Origin: Aristolochia californica
Taxonomy: Eukaryota; Streptophyta; Magnoliopsida; Piperales; Aristolochiaceae
Direction of reading: 5' to 3'
NCBI GenBank assembly: GCA_029961685.1
Contig: JARWKL010000008.1
Span: 15,471,981-15,535,980 of the forward strand
Length of the DNA stretch: 64,000 nucleotides
In this document: in pieces, positions 26,651-40,807 of the stretch
Layout of the letters: every line of letters starts with the position of its first letter
Position numbering within the stretch: the stretch's first letter is position 1
Position numbers and translations under genes: made by a program
Notes under the pieces: model-generated
Told to the model about the DNA's origin: nothing
Seen by the model: only the letters and a program-made list of their open reading frames with translations
The model's database searches: none

Positions 26651-27638
26651 ACAAATGTAGAGAGAGATATTACCAAAAAGTGTCTGTAATTTTGAGGGAT
26701 TATAAACTCTTTTTAGTTTTTATATATCAGGTTCTGCAGTCGTCGGGAAAATAGGAAGTGGGGGATTTTCAACTGAGTGTTGACTCCCGATCCATAAGTC
26801 TTTCCATACAAAAATATACCCCGTTATGCACGTTAAATTACTTTACAATCACCTTTGATTGTTAGGTCAGCTTTTTGCATATGGGCAAAATAATGGCTTG
26901 TTTGACTCGGGTAAATATCGCACCGCATGTTCACTTGAGAATTTAATGTTATTCTCTTTAAAAGGTTTGGATCCATAGGTTATTTGCATCTTTAACTTGT
27001 TTCAAGCATGCATATCCAGTTTTTAAAGCTTGTGTAGAAAAATCTATTTCTTATAAAATTCCGAGCTATTAGAGTTGAACTAGTGGAATTTCCCAAACTT
27101 GGATAATAAAACTTTTGTGTTAATTTATGGTGTGTGAATAAATTTTCTTTACTTACATTTGTTTATTGCTTTAAATTCTTTCTATACATAAACTCTAAAA
27201 TTTTCATTTTGTTGTGATCTATTTGACTTTAATCTCTTTTTTTGTTTACGAGATGAAGGGAAAATGAAAACTCAAGTTTTTATTTAAGAAAAAAGTATAC
27301 ATCTAAAAAGGAAATGCACAATGCACAAATTTAGAGAGATATAATTCCAAAATGTGTCTATAATGTTTAAGGATTGTAAACTCTTTTTAGTTTATATATA
27401 TCAGGTTCTGCAATCGTCGAAAAAAGGGGGCGGTAGGGGATTTTTAACTGAGTGTTGACTCCCAATCCATAAGTCATTCCTTACAAAAAATTTAGTCCAT
27501 TACACATGATAAATCACTTTACAATCATCTATGATCGATAGGTCAGCTTTTGGTTAATGGGCAAAATAATGGATTGTTTGACTCGGGTAAATATCCCACT
27601 GACGTTCACTTGAGAATTTAATGGTATTCTCTTTAAAA

Positions 27639-27666
27639 GGTTTGGATCCTTAGGTTTGGATCCTTA
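27639..27666 (+). repeat. 14-bp tandem duplication covering the BamHI box
   Basis: GGTTTGGATCCTTA occurs twice back to back (27,639-27,652 and 27,653-27,666), so this monomer has two BamHI sites 14 bp apart. Confidence 0.92.
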
Positions 27667-29024
27667 GGTCATTTGCATCTTAAACATGTTTCAAGAATGC
27701 ATATCCATTTTTTAAAACATGTGTAGAAAAATCTCTTACTTATAAAATTCTGAGCTATTAGGGTTGAACGAGTGGAATTTCCCAAACTTGGATAACAAAA
27801 CTTTTGTGTTCACTTGTGGTGTGTGAATAAATTTTCTTTACTTACATTTTATTATTTCTTTAAATTATTTCCATTCAAAAAGTTTAAATTTTTTATTTTG
27901 TTGTGATCTATTTGCCTTCTATCTCTTGTTTTGTTTACAAGATGAAGGGAAAGTGAAAACTCAAGTTTTGATTTAAAAAAAAATATACATCTAAAAATTA
28001 AATGCACAATTCACAAATGTAGAGAGAGATAATTCCAAAATGTGTCTCTAATTTTAAGGGATTTTAAACTCTTTTTAGTTTTTATATATTAGGTTTTGCA
28101 ATCATCGAAAAAAGGGGGAGGTGGGGGATTTTTAACTGAGTGTTGATTCCCAATTGATAAGTCATTCCTTACAAAATATGTAGTCCATTACGCATGATAA
28201 ATCACTTTACAATCATCTATGATCGATAGGTCAGCTTTTTGTATATGGGCAAAATAATGGATTGTTTGACTCGAGTAAATATCCTACCGCACGTTCACTT
28301 GAGAATTTATTGTTATTCTCTTTAAAAGGTTTGGATCCATAGGTCATTTGGATCTTTAACATGTTCCAAGCATGCCTATCCATTTTTAAAAACATGTGTA
28401 GAAAAATCTCTTTATTATAAAATTCCGAGCTATTAGGGTTGAACTAATGGAATTTTCCTAAATTGGATAAGAAAACTTTTGTGTTCCTTTGTGGTGTGTG
28501 AATAAATTTTCTTTACTTACATTTGTTCATTTCTTTAAATTCTTTCCATACATATACCCTAAAATTTTAATTTTTTTGTGATCTATTTACCTTTCATCTC
28601 TTTTTTTGTTTACGAGATGAAGGGAATGTGAAAACTCAAGTTTTGATTTAAGAAAAAAGTATACGTCTAAAATGGAAATGCACAATGCATAAATGTAGAG
28701 AGAGATAATGCCAAAAAGTGTCTGTAATTTTTAGAGATTGTAAACTCTTTTTAGTTTTCTTATATCAAGTTCTGATGTCGTCGGGAAAAGGGGGAGGAGG
28801 GGGATTTTTAACTGCGTGTTGACTCCTGATCCATAAGTCTTACCATACAAAAATATATCCCGTTATGCAAGATAAATCTGTTTACAATCACCTATGATCG
28901 TTAGGTCTGCTTTTTGAAAATGGGCAAAATAATGGCTTGTTTGTTTCGGGTAAATATCCCACCGCACGTTCTCTTGAGAATTTAATGGTATTCTCTTAAA
29001 AAGGTTTGGATCCTTAGGTCATTT

Positions 29025-29050
29025 GAATCTTCAACATGTGTAGAAAAATC
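29025..29050 (+). other. Small deletion in the fourth monomer of the tetramer
   Basis: TCAACATGT is followed directly by GTAGAAAAATC. The usual TTCAAGCATGCATATCC and TTTTTTAAAACATG are missing; ACATGT occurs at both edges of the lost stretch in normal units. Interval 29,008-29,651 is 643 bp. Confidence 0.8.
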
Positions 29051-29329
29051 TCTTTCTTATAAAATTTCGAGCTATTAGGGTTGAATGAGGAGAATTTCCC
29101 AAACTTGGATAACAAAACTTTTGTGTTCACTTATGGTGTGTGAATAAATTTTCTTTAATTACATTTTATTATTGATTTAAATTATTTCCTTTCATAAACT
29201 CTAATATTTTTATTTTTTTGTGATCTATTTGCCTTTTATCTCTTTTTTTCTTTTACGAGATGAAGGGAAACTGAAAAATCAATTTTTGATTTCAGAAAAA
29301 AGTATACATCTATAATGGAAATGCACAAT

Positions 29330-31640
29330 GCACAAATGTAGAGAGAGATATTACCAAAAAGTGTTTGTAATTTTTAGGGATTGTAAACTCTTTTTAGTTT
29401 TTATATATCAGGTTCTGCAGTCGTCGGGAAAAGGGGGAAGCGTGGGATTTTTAATTGAGTGTTGACTCCCGAGCCATAAGTCTTGCCATACAAAAATATA
29501 CCCCATTATGCACGATAAATCACGTTACAATCACCTATGATCGTTAGGTCAGCTTTTTGTAAATGGGAAAAATAATGGCTTGTTTGACTCGGGTAAATAT
29601 CGCACTGCACGTTCACTTGAGAATTTAATTTTATTCTCTTTAAAAGGTTTGGATCCATAGGTTATTTGCATCTTTATCTTGTTTCAAGCATGCATATCCA
29701 GTTTTTAAAACTTGTGTAAAAAAATCTCTTTCTTATAAAATTCCGAGCAATTAGAGTTGAACTAGTGGAATTTCCCAAACTTGGATAATAAAACTTTTAT
29801 GTTAATTTGTGGTGTGTGAATAAATTTTCTTTACTTACATATTTTTATTGTTTTAAATTCTTTCCATACATAAACTCTAAAATTTTCATTTTGTTGTGAT
29901 GTATTTGCCGTTTATCTCTTTTTTTGTTTACAAGATGAAGGGAAAGTGAAAACTCGAGTTTTGATTTATGAAAAAAGTATACATCTAAAAAGGAAATGCA
30001 CAATGCAAAAATTTAGAGAGATATAATTCCAAAATGTGTCTGTAAAGTTTAAGGATTGTAAACTCTTTTTAGTTTTTATATATCAGGTTCTGGAAACGAC
30101 GAAAAAAGGGGGAGGCGGCGGATTTTTAACTTAGTGTTGACTCACAAATCATAAGTCATTCCTTACAAAAAAAATATAGTCCATTACGCATGATAAATCA
30201 CTTTACAATCATCTATGATCGATAGGTTAGCTTTTGGTAAATGGGCAAAATAATGAATTGTTTGACTCGGGTAAATATCCCACCGCACGTTCACTTGAGA
30301 ATTTAAAGGTATTCTCTTAAAAAGGTTTGGATCCTTAGGTCATTTGAATATTCAACATATTTCAAGCATGCATATCCATTTTTTAAAACTTGTGTAGAAA
30401 AATCTCTTTCTTATAAAATTCCGAGCTATTAGGGTTGAACGAGTGGAATTTCCCAAACTTGGATAACAAAACTTTTGTGTTCACTTGTGGTGTGTGAATA
30501 AATTTTCTTTACTTACATTTTATTATTTCTTTAAATTATTTCCATTCATTAACTCTAATATTTTTATTTTTTTGTGATCTATTTGCCTTTTATCTCTTTT
30601 TTTTGTTTACCAAATGAAGCGAAAGTGAAAAGTCAAGTTTTTTTTTAAGAAAAAAATATGCATCTAAAAATGAAATGCACAATGCACAAATATAGAGAGA
30701 GAGAATTCCAAAAAGTATTTGTAATTTTAAGTGATTGTAAACTCTTTTTAGTTTTTATATATCAGGTTTTGCAATCGTCGGGAAAAGGGCGTGGCGGGGG
30801 ATTTTTAACTGATTGTCGACTCCCAATCCATAAGTCATTCCTTAAAAAAATATTGCTCGTTACGCATGATAAATCGCTTTACAATCATCTATGATGGATA
30901 CGTGTATTTTTGGTAAATGGGCAAAATAATGGATTGTTTGGCTCGGGTAAATATCCCACCGCACGTTCACTTGAGAATTTATTGTTATTCTCTTTGAAAG
31001 GTTTGGATCCATAGGTCATTTGCATCTTTAACATGTTTCAAACATGCCTATCCATTTTTTAAAACATGTGTAGAAAAATTTCTTTCTTATAAAATTCCGA
31101 TCTATTAGGGTTGTATTAGTAGAATTTCCCAAACTTGGATAACAAAACTTTTGTGTTCATCTGTGGTGATGCAATAAATTTTCTTTTCTTATATTTGTTC
31201 ATTGTTTTAAATTCTTTCGATACATATAACCTAAAATTTTCATTTTGTTGTGATTTATTTACCTTTTATCTCTTTTTTTGTTTACGAGATGAAGGGAAAG
31301 TGAAAACTCAAGTTTAGATTTAAGAAAAAAGTATACATCTAAAATGTAAATTCACAATGCATAAATGTAGAGAGAGATATTACCAAAAATTGTCTGTAAT
31401 TTTTTGGGATTGTAAACTCTTCTTAGTTTTTATATATCAGGTTCTGCAATCGTCAGGAAAAGGGGGAGGCGGGGGATTTTTAACTGAGTGTTGACTCCTG
31501 ATCCATAAGTCTTACCATAAAAAAATATAGCCCGTTATGCATGATAAATCACTTTACAATCACCTATGATCGTTAGGTTAGATTTTTGTAAATGGGCAAA
31601 ATAATGGCTGGTTTGACTCGAGTAAATATCCCACGCATGA
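29330..31640 (+). repeat. Four-monomer higher-order repeat, copy 2
   Basis: Anchors lie at 29651, 30329 and 31005. The same variants as copy 1 occur in the same order, starting from AGATATTACC near 29,346 and ending after CTCCTGATCC near 31,492. The match is clear over roughly the first three and a half monomers and fades after about 31.6 kb, where C-D type monomers follow. Divergence between the copies is visibly greater than in the 59-61.7 kb duplication, so this is the older event. Confidence 0.8.
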
Positions 31641-34600
31641 TCACATGAGAATTTAATTTTTTTCCCTTGAAAAGGTTTGGATCCATAGGTCATTTGCATC
31701 TATAACTTGTTTCGTGCTTACATATCCATTTTTTAAAACATGTGTAGAAAAATCTCTTTCTTATAAAATTTCGTGCTATTAGAGTTGAACTAGTGGAATT
31801 TCCGAAACTTGAATAACTAAACTTTTGTGTTCATTTGTCGTGTGTGAATAAATTTTATTTACTTACATTTTTTATTGCATTAAATTATTTCCACACATAA
31901 ACTCTTAAATTTTCATTTTGTTGTGATCTATTTGCCTTTTATCTCTTTTTTTGTTTACGAGATGAAGGGAAAGTGAAAACTCAAGTATTGATTTAAGAAA
32001 ACGGTATACATCTTAAATGGAAGTGCACAATGCACAATGCACAAATGTAGAGAGAGATAATTCATAAAAATGTCTATAATTTTGTAGGGATTGTAAACTT
32101 TTTAGTTTTTATATATCAAGTTCTGCAATCGTCGAGAAAAGGGGGAAGTGGGGGATTTTTCACTGAGTGTTGACTCCTAATCCCTAAGTCATTCCTTGCA
32201 AAAATATAGCCCGTTATGCATGATAAATCACTTGACAATCATCTATGATCGTTAGGTTAGATTTTTATAAATGTGCAAAAGAATGGCTTGTTTGACTCAG
32301 GTAAATATGCCACCGCACTTTCACTTGAGAATTTAATGTTATTCTCTTTAAAAAGTTTGGATCCATAGGTCATTTTCATCTTTACCATGTGTCAAGCATG
32401 CATATCTATTTTTTAAAACATGTGTAGAAAAATCCCTTTCTTATAAAATTCGGAGCTATCAGGATTGTACTAGTAGAATTTCCCAAACTTGGATAACAGA
32501 AATTTTGTGTTCATTTGTGGTGTGTGAATAAATTTTCATTACTTACATTTGTTTATTTCTTTAAATTCTTTCCATTCATAAATTCTAAAATTTTCATTTT
32601 GATGTGATCTATTTGCCTTTTATCTCTTTTCTTTTTAACGAGATGAAGGGAAAGTGAAAACTCAAGTTTTGATTTAAGAAAAAAGCATACATCTAAAAAG
32701 GAATTGCACAAATGTAGGGAGATATAATTCCAAAAAGTGTCTAGAATTTTTAGGGATTGTAAAGTCTTTGTAGTTTTTATATATCAGGTTATGCAATCGT
32801 CGGGAAAAGGGGGAGGCGGGTGATTTTTAACTTAGTGTTGACACCCAAACCATAAGTCGTTCCATACAAAAATATAGTCTATTACACATGATAAATCACT
32901 TTTCAATCATCTATGATCGATAGGCCAACTTTTGGTAAATGGGCAAAATAATGGATTGTTTGACTCGGGAAAATATCCCACCGCACGTTCACTTGAGAAT
33001 TTAATGTTATTTTCTTTAAAAGGTTTGGATCCATAGGTTATTTGGATCTTTAACATGTTTCATGCATACCTATCTGTTTTTTAAAACATGTGTAGAAAAA
33101 TCTCTTTCTTATAAAATTCAGAGCTATTAGGGGTTAACTAGTGAAATTTCCCAAACTTGGATAACAAAACTTTTGTGTTCATTTGTGGTGTGTGAAAAAA
33201 TTTTCTTTACTTACATTTGTTTATTGCTTTAAATTCTTTACATACAAAAACCGTAAAATTTTCATTTTGTTATGATCTATTTGCCTTTTATCTCTTTTTT
33301 TGTTTAGGAGATGAAGGGAAAGTGTAAACTCAAGATTTTTATTAAAGAAAAAAGTATACATATAAAATGCAAATGCATAAAGTACAAATGTAGAGAGTGA
33401 TATTTCCAAAATGCTTCTGTAATTTTTAGGGATTGTAAACTCTTTTTAGCTTTTATATATCAGGTTCTGCAGTCGTTGGGAAAAGGGGGAGGCGGGGGAT
33501 TTTTAACTGAGTGTTGACTCCCAATCCATAAGTGTTTCCATACAAAAATATAGCCCGTCAAGCATGAAAAAATCACTTTACAATCACCTATGATCGTTAG
33601 GTCAGCTTTTTGTAAATGGGCAAAATAATGGCTTGTTTGACTCGGGTAAATATCCCACAGCATGTTCACTTGAGAATTTAATGTTATTCTCTTTAAAAGG
33701 TTTGGATCCATAGGTTATTTTCATATTTAACAGGTTTCAAGGGTGTATTTCCATTTTTTAAAACATGTGTAGAAAAATCTCTTTCTTATAAAATTTTGAG
33801 CTATTGGGGTTGAACTCTAAAATTTTCAATATGTTGTGATCTATTTGCCTTTTATCTCTATTTTTGTTTACGAGATGAAGGGAAAGTGAAAACTCAAGTT
33901 CTGATTTAAAAAAAAAAGTATACATCTAAAATGGAAATGCACAATGCACAATGTACAAATGTAGAGACAGATAATTCCAAAAAGTGTCTGTAATTTTTAG
34001 GGATAGTAAACACTTTTTAGTTTTTTTATATCAGGTTTTGTAATCGTCTGGAAAAGGGAGAGGCAGGGGATTTTTAACTGAGTGTTGACTCCCAATCCAA
34101 TAGTCATTCCTTCAAAAAAATATAGCCCGTTACACATGATAAATTACTTTACAATCGTCTATGATCGTCCGGTCAGCTTTTTGTAAATGTGCAAAAGAAT
34201 GGCTTGTTTGACTCGTGTAAATATCCCACCGCATGTTCACTTGAGAATTTATTGTTGTTCTCTTTAAAAGGTTTGGATACATAGGTCAATTGCATCTTTA
34301 ACATGTGTCAAACATGCATATCCATTTTTTAAAACATGTGTAGTAAAATCTCTTTCTTATAAAATTTTGAGCTATTAGGGTTGAACTAGTGGAATTTCCC
34401 AAACTTGGATAACAAAACTTTTGTGTTCATTTGTGGTGTGCAAATAAATTTTCATTACTTACATTTGTTTATTGCTTTAAATTATTTCCATTCATAAACT
34501 CTAAAATTTTCATTTTGTTGTGATATATTTGCCTTTTATCTCTTTTTTTGTTTATGAGATGCAGGTAAAGTGAAAACTCAAGTTTTGATTTAAGAAAAAA

Positions 34601-37600
34601 GTACACATATAAAAAGGAAATGCACAGTGCACAAATGTAGAGAGAGATAATTCAAAAAAGTGTCTGTAATTTTTAAGGATTGTAAACTCTTTTTAGTTTT
34701 TATATATCAAGTTCTGTAATCGCCGGGAAAAGGGGGAAGCGGGAGATTTTTAACTGAGTGTTGACTCCTAATCCATAAGTCATTCCTTACAAAAATATAG
34801 CCCGTTATGCATGATAAATCACTTTACAATCATCTATGATCTTAGGTCATCTTTTTTTAAATGTGCAAAAGAATGGCTTGTTTGACTCAGCTAAATATCC
34901 CACCGCACGTTCACTTGAGAATTCAATGTTATTCTCTGTCAAAGGTTTGGATACATAGGTCATTTGCGTTTTTCACATGTGTCAAACATGCAATTCCATT
35001 TTTTAAAACTTGTGAAGAAAAATCTCTTTCTTATAAAATTCCTAGCTATTAAGGTGGAACTAGTGGAATTTCTTAAACTTGAATAACAAAACTTTTGTGT
35101 TGATTTGTGGTGTGTGAATAAATTTTCATTACTTACATTTCTTTATTGCATTAAATTCTTTCCACTCCTAAACTCTAAAATTTTCATTTTGTTGTGATCT
35201 ATTTGCCTTTTATCTCTTTTTTTGTTTACGAGATGAAGGGAAAGTAAAAACTCAAGTTTTGATTTTAAAAAAAAGTATACATCTTAAAAGGAAATGCACA
35301 ATGCACATATGTAGAGAGAGATAATTACAAAAGGTGTCTGTAATTTTAAGGGATTGTTAACTCTTTTTAGTTTTTATATATCTGGTTCTGCAATTGTCGA
35401 GAAAAGGGGGAAGCGGGGGATTTTTAACTGAGTGTTGACTCCCAATCCATAAGTCATTCCTTAAAAAAATATAGCCCGTAACGCATGATAAATCACTTTA
35501 CAATCATCTATGATCGTTAGGTCTGCTTTTTGTAAATGGGCAAAATAATGGCTGGTTTGAGTCGGGTAAATATCCCACCGCACGTTCACTTGAGAATTTA
35601 ATGTTACTCTTTTATAAAGGTTTGGATCCATAGGTCATTTACATCTTTAACATGTTTCAAGCATGCATATCCATTTTTTAAAACTTGTGTAGAAAAATCT
35701 ATTTCTTATAAAACTCCAAGCTATTAGAGTGGAACTAGTGGAATTTCCCAAACTTGGATAACAAAACTTTTGTGTTCATTTGTGTTGTGTGAATTAATTT
35801 TGTTACTTACATTTGTTTATTGCTTTAAATTCTATCCATACATAAACTCTATAGTTTTCATTTTGTTGTGATCGATTTACCTTTTATCTCATTTTTTGTT
35901 TACGAGAAGAAGGGAAAGTGAAAAGTCAAGTTTGTATTTAAGAAAAAAGTATACATCTAAAAAGGAAATGCACAATGCACAAATGTAGAGAGATATAATT
36001 CCAAAAAGTGTCTGTAATTTTTAGGGATTATAAACTCTTTTTAGTTTTTATATATCAGGTTCTGCAATAGTTAGGAGAAGGGTGAGGTGGGGGATTTTTA
36101 ACTGAGTGTTGACTCCCAATCCATTAGTCATTCCTTAAAAAAATATAGCCTGTTATGCATCATAAATCACTTTCCAATCATCTATGATTGTTAGGTCAAC
36201 TTTTTGTAAATGTGCAAAAGAATGGCTTGTTTGACTCGGGTAAATATCCCACCGCACGTTCACTAGAGAATTTAATGTTATTCTCTTTAAAAGGATTGGA
36301 TCCAAAGGTCATTTGCATCTTTATCATGTGTCAAGCATACATATCCATGTTTTAAAACATGTGCAGAAAAATCTCTTTCTTATAACATTCTGAACTAGTG
36401 GAATTTTCAAAACTTGGATAAAAAAACTTTTATGTTCATTTGTGGTGTGCGAATAAATTTTCATTACTTACATTTGTTTATTGCTTTAAATTCTTTCCAT
36501 TTATAAACTCTAAAATTTTCATTTTGTTGTGATCTATTTGCCTTTTATCTCTTTTATTGTTTATGAGATGAAGGGAAAGTGAAAACACAAGTTTTGATTT
36601 AAGAGAAAAGTATACATATAAAAAGGAAATGCAAAATGCTCAAATGTAGAGAGAGATAATTCCAAAAAATGTCTATAATTTTTAAGGATTGTAAACTCTT
36701 TTTAGTTTTTAAATATCAGGTTCTTCTATCTTCGGGAAAAGGGGGAGGCAGGGGATTTTTAACTGAGTGTTCACTCCCAATCCTTAAGTCATTCCTTACA
36801 AAAATATATCCCGTTACGCATAATAAATCACTTTACAATCATCTATGATCGATAGGTCAGCTTTTGGTAATTGGGTAAAATAATGGATTGTTTGACTCGG
36901 GTAAATATCCCACCGCACGTTCACTTGAGAATTAAATGTTATTCACTTTAAAAGGTTTGGATCATCTTTAACATGTTTCAAGCATGCATATCCATTTTTC
37001 AAAACATGTGTAAAAAAATCTCTTTCATATAACATTACCAGCAATTTAGGTTGAACTAGTGGAATTTCCCAAACTTGGATAACAAAACTTTTGTGTTCAT
37101 TTGCAGTGTGTGAATAAATTTTCTTTACATACATTAGTTTATTGCATTAAATTCTTTCCATACATAAACTCAAAAAAGTTTCATTTTGTTGTGATGTATT
37201 TACCTTTTAACTCTTTTTTTTGTTTTCGAGATGAAGGGAAAGTGGAAACTCAAGTTTTAATTTAAGAAAAAAGTATACATCTAAAATGGAAATGCACAAT
37301 GCAAAAATGTAGAGAGACATAATTCCAAAAAGTTTTTGGAACTTTAAGGGGTTTTAAACTCTTTTTAGTTTTTAAATATCAAGTTCTGTAATCGTCGGGA
37401 AAAGGGGGAGGCGGGGGACTTTTAATTGAGTGTTGACTCCCAATCCATAAGTCATTCATTACAAAAATATAGCCCGTTACGCATGATAAATCCCATCACA
37501 ATCATCTATGATCGTTAGGTCAGCTTTTGGTAAATGGGCAAAATAATGGCTTGTTTGACTCGGGTAAATATCCCACTGCACGTTCACTGGAGAATTTAAC

Positions 37601-38000
37601 ATTATTCTCTTTAAAAGGTTTGGATCCATAGGTCATTTACATCTTTAACATGTTTCAAGAATGCATATCCATTTTTTAAAACATGTGTAGAAAACTCTAT
37701 TTCTTATAAAATTTCGAGCTATTAGGGTTGAACTTGTGGAATTTCATAAACTTGGATAACAAAACTTTTGTGTTCATTTGTGGTGTGTAAAAAAATTTTC
37801 TTTACTTACATTTGTTTACTGCTTTAAATTCTTTCCATACATTAACTCTAAAATTTTCATTTTGTTGTGATCTATTTGCCTTTTATCTCTTTTTTTGTTT
37901 ACGAGATGAAGGGAAAGTGAAAACTCAAGTTTTGATTTAAGAAACAAGTATACATCTAAAATGGAAATGCATAATGCACAAATGTAGTGAGAGATAATTC
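31380..38000 (+). repeat. Array section 7: C-D pairs and related monomers
   Basis: Anchors lie at 31679, 32359, 33027, 33704, 34275, 34949, 35624, 36298, 36959 and 37622. C-type monomers (CACCTATGATCG) occur at 31.4 and 33.45 kb. D-like monomers, with AAATGTGCAAAAGAATGG, a CATGTGTCAA(G/A)CAT variant and TTTTCATTACTTAC, occur at 32.05, 34.0, 34.7 and 36.0 kb. The monomer after 35.35 kb has TGTGTTGTGTGAATTAATTT. The monomer after 37.36 kb has TTTAACATTATTCTC. These last features recur in the same order at 54.7-56.7 kb. Confidence 0.72.
33805..33835 (+). other. Deletion junction, about 97 bp lost
   Basis: GGGGTTGAACT runs straight into CTAAAATTTTC. Normal monomers have GAACTAGTGG at the left edge and AAACTCTAAAA at the right edge, so AACT is shared at the breakpoint. 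Interval 33,704-34,275 is 571 bp. The short shared sequence points to microhomology-mediated or single-strand-annealing repair. Confidence 0.87.
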
Positions 38001-40770
38001 AAAAAAGTGTCTGTAATTTTTAGGTATTGTAAACTCTTTTTAGTTTTTATATACGAGGTTCTGCAATCGTCGGGCAAAGGGGGAGGCGGGGCATTTTTAA
38101 CTGAGTGTTGACTCCCAATCCATAAGTCATTCCTTACAAAAATTTAGCCCAACACATGATAAATCACTTTGCAATCATCTATGATCTTTATGTCAACTTT
38201 TCGTAAATACGCAAAATAATGGCTTGTTTGACTCTGGTAAATATCCCACTGCACATTGACATGAAAATTTATTGTTATTCTCTTTAAAAGGTTAGGATCC
38301 ATCGGTCATTTGTATCTTTAACATGTTTCAAACATGCACATCCATTTTTAAAACATGTGCTGAAAAATCTCTTAGTTATTGAATTTCGAGTTATTAGGAA
38401 TGTACTAGCGGAATTTTCGAAACTTGGATAACAAAATTTTTTTGTTCATTTGTGATGTGTGAATAAATTTTATATTATTACTTTTTCTTATTTCTTTAAA
38501 TTTTTTCCATACATAAACTCTAAAATTTTCATTTTGTTGTGATCTATTTGCCTTTTATCTCTTTTTTTGTTTACGAGATGAAGGGAAAGTGAAAACTCAA
38601 GCTTTGATTTAAGAAAAAAGTATACATCTAAAATGGAAATGCACAATGCACAAATGTAGAGAGAGATAATTAGAAAAAGTGTTTATAATTTTTAGGGATT
38701 GTAAACTCTTTTTAGTTTTTATATATCAAGTTCTGCAATCGACAGGAAAAGGGGGAGGCGAGGGATTTTTAACTGAATGTTGACTCCCAATCCAAAAGTC
38801 ATTCCTTAAAAAAATGTAGCCTGTTACGCTTGATAAATCACTTTAAAATCATCTATGATTGTTAGGTGAGCTTTTAGTAAATGGGCAAAATAATGGCTTG
38901 TTTGACTCGGGTAAATATCCCACGGGATGTTGACTTGAAAATTTATTGTTATTCTCTTTAAAAGGTTTGGATCCATAGGACATTTGCATCTTGAGAATTT
39001 TTCAAGCATGAATATCCATTTTTTAAAACATGTGTAGAAAAATCTATTTCTTATAAAATTCCGAGCTATTAGGGTTGAACGAGTGGAATTTCCCAAACTT
39101 GGATAACAAAAATTTTGGGTTCATTTGTGGTGTGTGAATTAATGTTCCTCACTTACATTGGTTTATTGCCCTAAATTTTTACCATACATAAACTCTAAAA
39201 ATTTTATTTTGTTGTGATCTATTTTCCTTTTATCTCTTTTTTTGTTTACGAGATAAAGGGAAAGTGATAACTCAAACTTTGATTTTAGAAAAAAGTATAG
39301 ATCTAAAATGTAAATGCACAATGCACAAATGTAGAGAGAGATAATTACAAAATGTTTTTGTAATTTTTAGGGATTGTAAACTCTTTTTATCTATTATATA
39401 TCAGGTTCTGCAATCATCGGGAAAAGGGGGAGGTAGGGGATTTTTAACTCAGGGTTGACTCCCAATCTATAAATCATTCCTTACAAAGATAAATCCCGCT
39501 ACGCATGATAAATCAATTTACTATCTTCTATGATCGTTAGGTCAACCTTTTGTATATGGGCAAAATAATGGCTTGTTTGTCTCAGGTCCCACCACACGTT
39601 CACTTGAGAATTTAATGTTATTCTCTTTAAAAGGTTTGAATCCATGGGTCATTTGCATCATTAACATGTTTCAAGCATGCATATCCATTTTTTAAAACAA
39701 GTGTAGAAAAATCTCTTTCTTATAAAATTCCGAGCTATCAGGGTTGAAATAGTGGAATTTCTCAAACTTGGATAACAAAACTTTTATGTTCATTTGTGGT
39801 GTGTGAATAAATTTTCATTACATACAATTTTTTATTGCTTTAAATTCTTTTCATACATAAACTCTAAAATTTTCATTTTGTTAGGATCTATTTGCCTTTT
39901 ATCTCTTGTTTTTTGACGAGATGAAGGGAAAGTGAAAACTCAAGTTTTGATTTAAGAAAAAAGTTGACATCAAAAATGGAAATGCACAATCCACAAATGT
40001 AGAGAGAGATAATTTCAAAAAGTCTCTATACTTTTTAGGCCATGTAAGCTCTTTTTAGTTTTTATATATCAGGCTCTGCAATCGTCGAGAAAAGGTGGAG
40101 GTAGAAGATTTTTATTTCAGTGTTGACTCCCAATCCATAAGTCATTCCGTTCAAAAATATAGCTCATTATGCATGATAAATCACTTTACAATCATCTATG
40201 ATCGATAAGTCAGCTTTTTGTAAATGGGCAAAATAATGGTTTGTTTGACTTGGGTAAATATCGCAACGCACATTCACTTAAGAATTTAATGTTATTCTCT
40301 TTAAAAGGTTTGGATCCATAGATCAATTACATCTTTAATATGTTTCAAGCATGCATATCCATTTTTAAAACATGTGTAGAAAAATCACTTTCTGATAAAA
40401 TTTCGAGCAATTGGGGTTGAACTAGTGGAATTTCCCAAACTTGGATAACAAAACTTTTGTGTTCATTTGTGGTGTGTGAATGAATTTTCTTTACTTACAT
40501 TTATTTATTCCTTTAAATTCTTTCCATACATAAACTCAAAAAATTTCATTTTGCTGTGATCTATTTGCCTTTTATCTCTTTTTTTGTTTATGAGATGAAG
40601 GGAAAGTGAAAACTCAAGCTTTGATTTAAGAAAAAAGGATACATCTAAAATGGAAATGCACACTGCACAAAACTAGAGAGAGATAATTCCAAAAAGTGTC
40701 TTTATTTTTTAGGGATAGTAAACTCTTTTTTGTTTTTATATATCAAGTACTGCTATCGTTGGGAAAAGGG

Positions 40771-40773
<3 letters not shown>

Positions 40774-40807
<34 letters not shown>
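40774..40807 (+). repeat. Poly-G run of 34 bases in a monomer G-box
   Basis: In this monomer the G-box has expanded into 34 consecutive G, followed by one C and five more G. It accounts for the long 40,312-41,017 interval (705 bp). The position within the monomer is exactly that of the normal G-box. It could be a true slippage expansion or a sequencing or assembly artefact at a homopolymer; the exact length should be treated as uncertain. Confidence 0.85.

Larger units (their letters stand above)
26650..29330 (+). repeat. Four-monomer higher-order repeat, copy 1
   Basis: Anchors lie at 26969, 27644, 28333 and 29008. Private variants recur in the same order in copy 2. They are AGATATTACC at the start, CTGCAGTCGTCGGG, a C-type CATACAAAAATATACCCC, GATAATAAAACTTTTGTGTTAATTT, AGAGAGATATAATTCC with AATGTGTCT, CGAAAAAAGGGGG, GGATCCTTAGG, GAACGAGTGG with TTCACTTGTGG, TTTGTTCATT with TATATACC, and CTCCTGATCCATAAGTC. 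The last marker is at about 28,821 here and 31,492 in copy 2, a shift of 2,671 bp (four monomers). The final part (28.95-29.33 kb) instead resembles the third monomer and has lost about 30 bp, so this end is chimeric. Confidence 0.82.

Noticed and set aside
30658..30894. Forward-strand reading frames of 60-80 codons (also at 10,416, 15,295, 34,861, 45,071 and 60,488)
   Set aside because: Each is open in one or few monomers only, has no recognisable domain, and lies in ordinary satellite sequence.
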